Shown: positions 62,527-64,000 of the stretch, piece by piece | Layout: the number at the start of each line of letters is the position of its first letter | Numbering within the stretch: the first letter of the stretch is position 1 | Made by a program: the position numbers and the translations under genes | Source of the DNA: Saccharicrinis fermentans DSM 9555 = JCM 21142 | GTDB taxonomy: Bacteria > Bacteroidota > Bacteroidia > Bacteroidales > Marinilabiliaceae | Assembly: GCF_000517085.1 (NCBI RefSeq) | Contig: NZ_KI912107.1 | Span: 566,425 to 630,424, forward strand | Length of the DNA stretch: 64,000 nucleotides | Direction: 5' to 3' | The notes under the pieces: model-generated | Told to the model about the DNA's origin: nothing | The model's input: only the letters and a program-made list of their open reading frames with translations | The model's database searches: none

Positions 62527-63843
62527 ATGTGTATGGTGTTGAGTTTAAGAAGAAATGGATTTATTCTTTTGTTGAGTTTACTAACTCTCTCTGTTGTTGG
62601 GCAGCTTAAAAATAAGCCAGCTTTGCAAGAGGATTTTATGGATATGGGTTTAGGTATCTTTGTTCATTGGAGTTTAGATTCTCAATTAGGGAGTGTTATT
62701 AGTCATTCATTAGTTGGAGCCTCCGAAAATTATGTCAATAAGTATTTTAATGCGCTTCCAAAGACCTTTTATCCAAATAAGTTTGATGCGGACGAATGGG
62801 CTAGACTGTTTAAAATGACGGGTGCTGAATATGTTGTTTTTACCACAAAGCACCACAATGGTTTTTGTATGTGGGATACCCAAACGACCGATTTCAATAT
62901 AATGAACACGTCCTATGGTAAGGATATTACGGCTATGCTATTCAGATCATTGCGTAAATTTGGATTAAAGGTAGGGGTGTATTTTTCGCCTGAAGATTTT
63001 CATTTTTTGCATAAACAGGGTACGCTTATCTCCAGGAAAGGTGAGTTGAGCCAAATTACCGAAAATAAAGAGCTCTTGGCTTATGATAAAGAACAGGTGA
63101 AAGAGCTGGTTACCAATTATGGACCTATTGATATCATCTTTTTTGATGCCTTTAAAACCGGTCCGCTTGTTCAATATGTACATTCGCTAGATCCCAATAT
63201 TGTGGTTACTCGTGGAGAGATGAAAACGCCGGAACAGCGCATACCTAATGGAGCCATGCCGGGTCCTTGGGAAACTTGTATGACCATGGGAACACAATGG
63301 CAATATAAGCCTACCAATGAAAGCTACAAAAGCGGTACCGATGTGATCAATAAGTTGATAGAGATTAGAGCTAAAGGTGGAAATTTTTTATTGAATGTAG
63401 GGCCAAAACCCAACGGGGAAATTGCTATTGAACAAGAGGTGCGTTTGCGTGAATTGGGTCTTTGGATGTTTGTAAATGAGGAGGCCATCAAGGGGGTGCG
63501 CCCCATGTCTGGTATAGTAAAGGATGGTGATTTGTGGTTTACCCAAAATGAAAAGGAAAAAGCGGTTTATGTTTTGATTACAGGTCAAAGAAAATGGTTC
63601 AAAGGATTTCGTAGAAATTTTATACTGAAAAATTTGAAGGCTACCGACGAAACAACCGTCTCTGTTGTGGGACAAAATGATTTAGTGGTTGAGTATTGGC
63701 CAGAGAATATTCCGGAATCAAAGTTTGTGCAGCATAAAGATGTATTGGAAATATCCATCGCTAGGGCGCAACGTCTTTATAATGATAAAGTTTGGCCCAA
63801 TGCAGTGGTTGTTAAATTAACCAATGTTGAAATTATAAAGTAA
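62527..63843 (+). CDS. GH29 alpha-L-fucosidase, secreted
   Basis: 438 aa; start at 62527 or at the ATG 62533. Type I signal peptide (FILLLSLLTLSVVGQ). GH29 barrel: MGLGIFVHWSLDSQLGSVISHSLVGAS, FTTKHHNGFCMWDTQTTDFN, nucleophile Asp207 in IDIIFFDAF, then GGNFLLNVGPKPNGEIA, and a short C-terminal beta domain. HWSLDSQLG differs from the HWGPYSVPA of the GH29 enzyme at 24171, so the two belong to different subgroups and may cut different fucose linkages. It follows the GH92-type gene by 104 bases in the same direction. Confidence 0.9.
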   Translation: MCMVLSLRRNGFILLLSLLTLSVVGQLKNKPALQEDFMDMGLGIFVHWSLDSQLGSVISHSLVGASENYVNKYFNALPKTFYPNKFDADEWARLFKMTGAEYVVFTTKHHNGFCMWDTQTTDFNIMNTSYGKDITAMLFRSLRKFGLKVGVYFSPEDFHFLHKQGTLISRKGELSQITENKELLAYDKEQVKELVTNYGPIDIIFFDAFKTGPLVQYVHSLDPNIVVTRGEMKTPEQRIPNGAMPGPWETCMTMGTQWQYKPTNESYKSGTDVINKLIEIRAKGGNFLLNVGPKPNGEIAIEQEVRLRELGLWMFVNEEAIKGVRPMSGIVKDGDLWFTQNEKEKAVYVLITGQRKWFKGFRRNFILKNLKATDETTVSVVGQNDLVVEYWPENIPESKFVQHKDVLEISIARAQRLYNDKVWPNAVVVKLTNVEIIK

Positions 63844-63985
63844 AGGTGTGTTGCAATGGGTAGTGTATAAGTGTTTTGTGTGTGGTTGTGAAATTGGAAT
63901 GGTGTTTTTTACTCTAAATAAATAGCGCCAGTCCATAAAGGAAGTTTTGACTTTATAGATAAGTACTAAATAGAAAATTACGAAA
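63844..63985. other. Short gap at the right edge
   Basis: No hairpin terminator is seen after the fucosidase stop. Transcription into the next gene is therefore possible. Confidence 0.5.
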
Positions 63986-64000
63986 ATGAAGTTGTTTCTT
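63986..64000 (+). CDS. Start of a further gene, cut by the window edge
   Basis: ATGAAGTTGTTTCTT (MKLFL) at the right edge looks like the first codons of a signal peptide, in the orientation of the preceding enzymes. Only five codons are visible; product unknown. Confidence 0.35.

Noticed and set aside
1-64000. CRISPR arrays, tRNA or rRNA genes
   Set aside because: I saw no regularly spaced identical repeats and no cloverleaf or rRNA-like sequence on reading; a dedicated covariance search was not possible.

Overview
The window is AT-rich DNA from a member of the Bacteroidota. Evidence: six SusC/SusD pairs, a one-protein hybrid two-component regulator (HTCS), signal peptidase II lipoproteins throughout, TAnnTTTG-type -7 promoter elements and almost no Shine-Dalgarno sequences. 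A marine or sediment anaerobe of the Marinilabiliales type would fit, but that placement is inference. Apart from a ferrous-iron transport locus at the left edge, the whole window is a polysaccharide-utilisation region.

Layout. 1-2362: tail of FeoA, then FeoB in two separate ORFs (GTPase, then membrane domain). 3282-14424: module A, susC-susD-susC-susD-DUF1735 lipoprotein. 14567-17057 (minus): a lipoprotein GH2 glycosidase broken by one extra base in a 7-G run. 17407-23917: a GH3 glycosidase and an HTCS with its own promoter. 24171-25691: a GH29 alpha-L-fucosidase. 27082-34235: a simple unit, susC-susD-PKD/CBM lipoprotein-small lipoprotein. 35766-48187: module B, which repeats the module A order (susC-susD-susC-susD-DUF1735) and adds a PKD/CBM lipoprotein like that of the simple unit. 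48253-48855: remnant of a group IIC-like intron. 49019-49750: decayed GH3 copy beside an intact GH3 (49821-52244). 52979-63843: a further locus, susC-susD-GH115-like-GH92-GH29, continuing past the right edge.

Working together (inference): SusD and the PKD/CBM and DUF1735 lipoproteins would capture glycan at the cell surface, SusC pores import oligosaccharides, and lipoprotein or periplasmic GH2, GH3, GH29, GH92 and GH115-like enzymes remove side chains and terminal sugars. The enzyme set points to a branched glycan with fucose and possibly mannose, glucuronate and beta-linked galactose or glucose. No endo-acting backbone enzyme, sulfatase or polysaccharide lyase is present, so the substrate cannot be named.

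The most interesting non-coding signals are: a repeated AAAATG(T)CCC..TTATAA motif before GH3 and GH29; C-tract pairs exactly 41 bp apart before two susC genes; two pairs of ATCCATGT, each 21 bp apart, before another susC; group II intron-like 5' ends directly after four terminators; and decayed copies of an IS4-type transposon in the gaps between operons.
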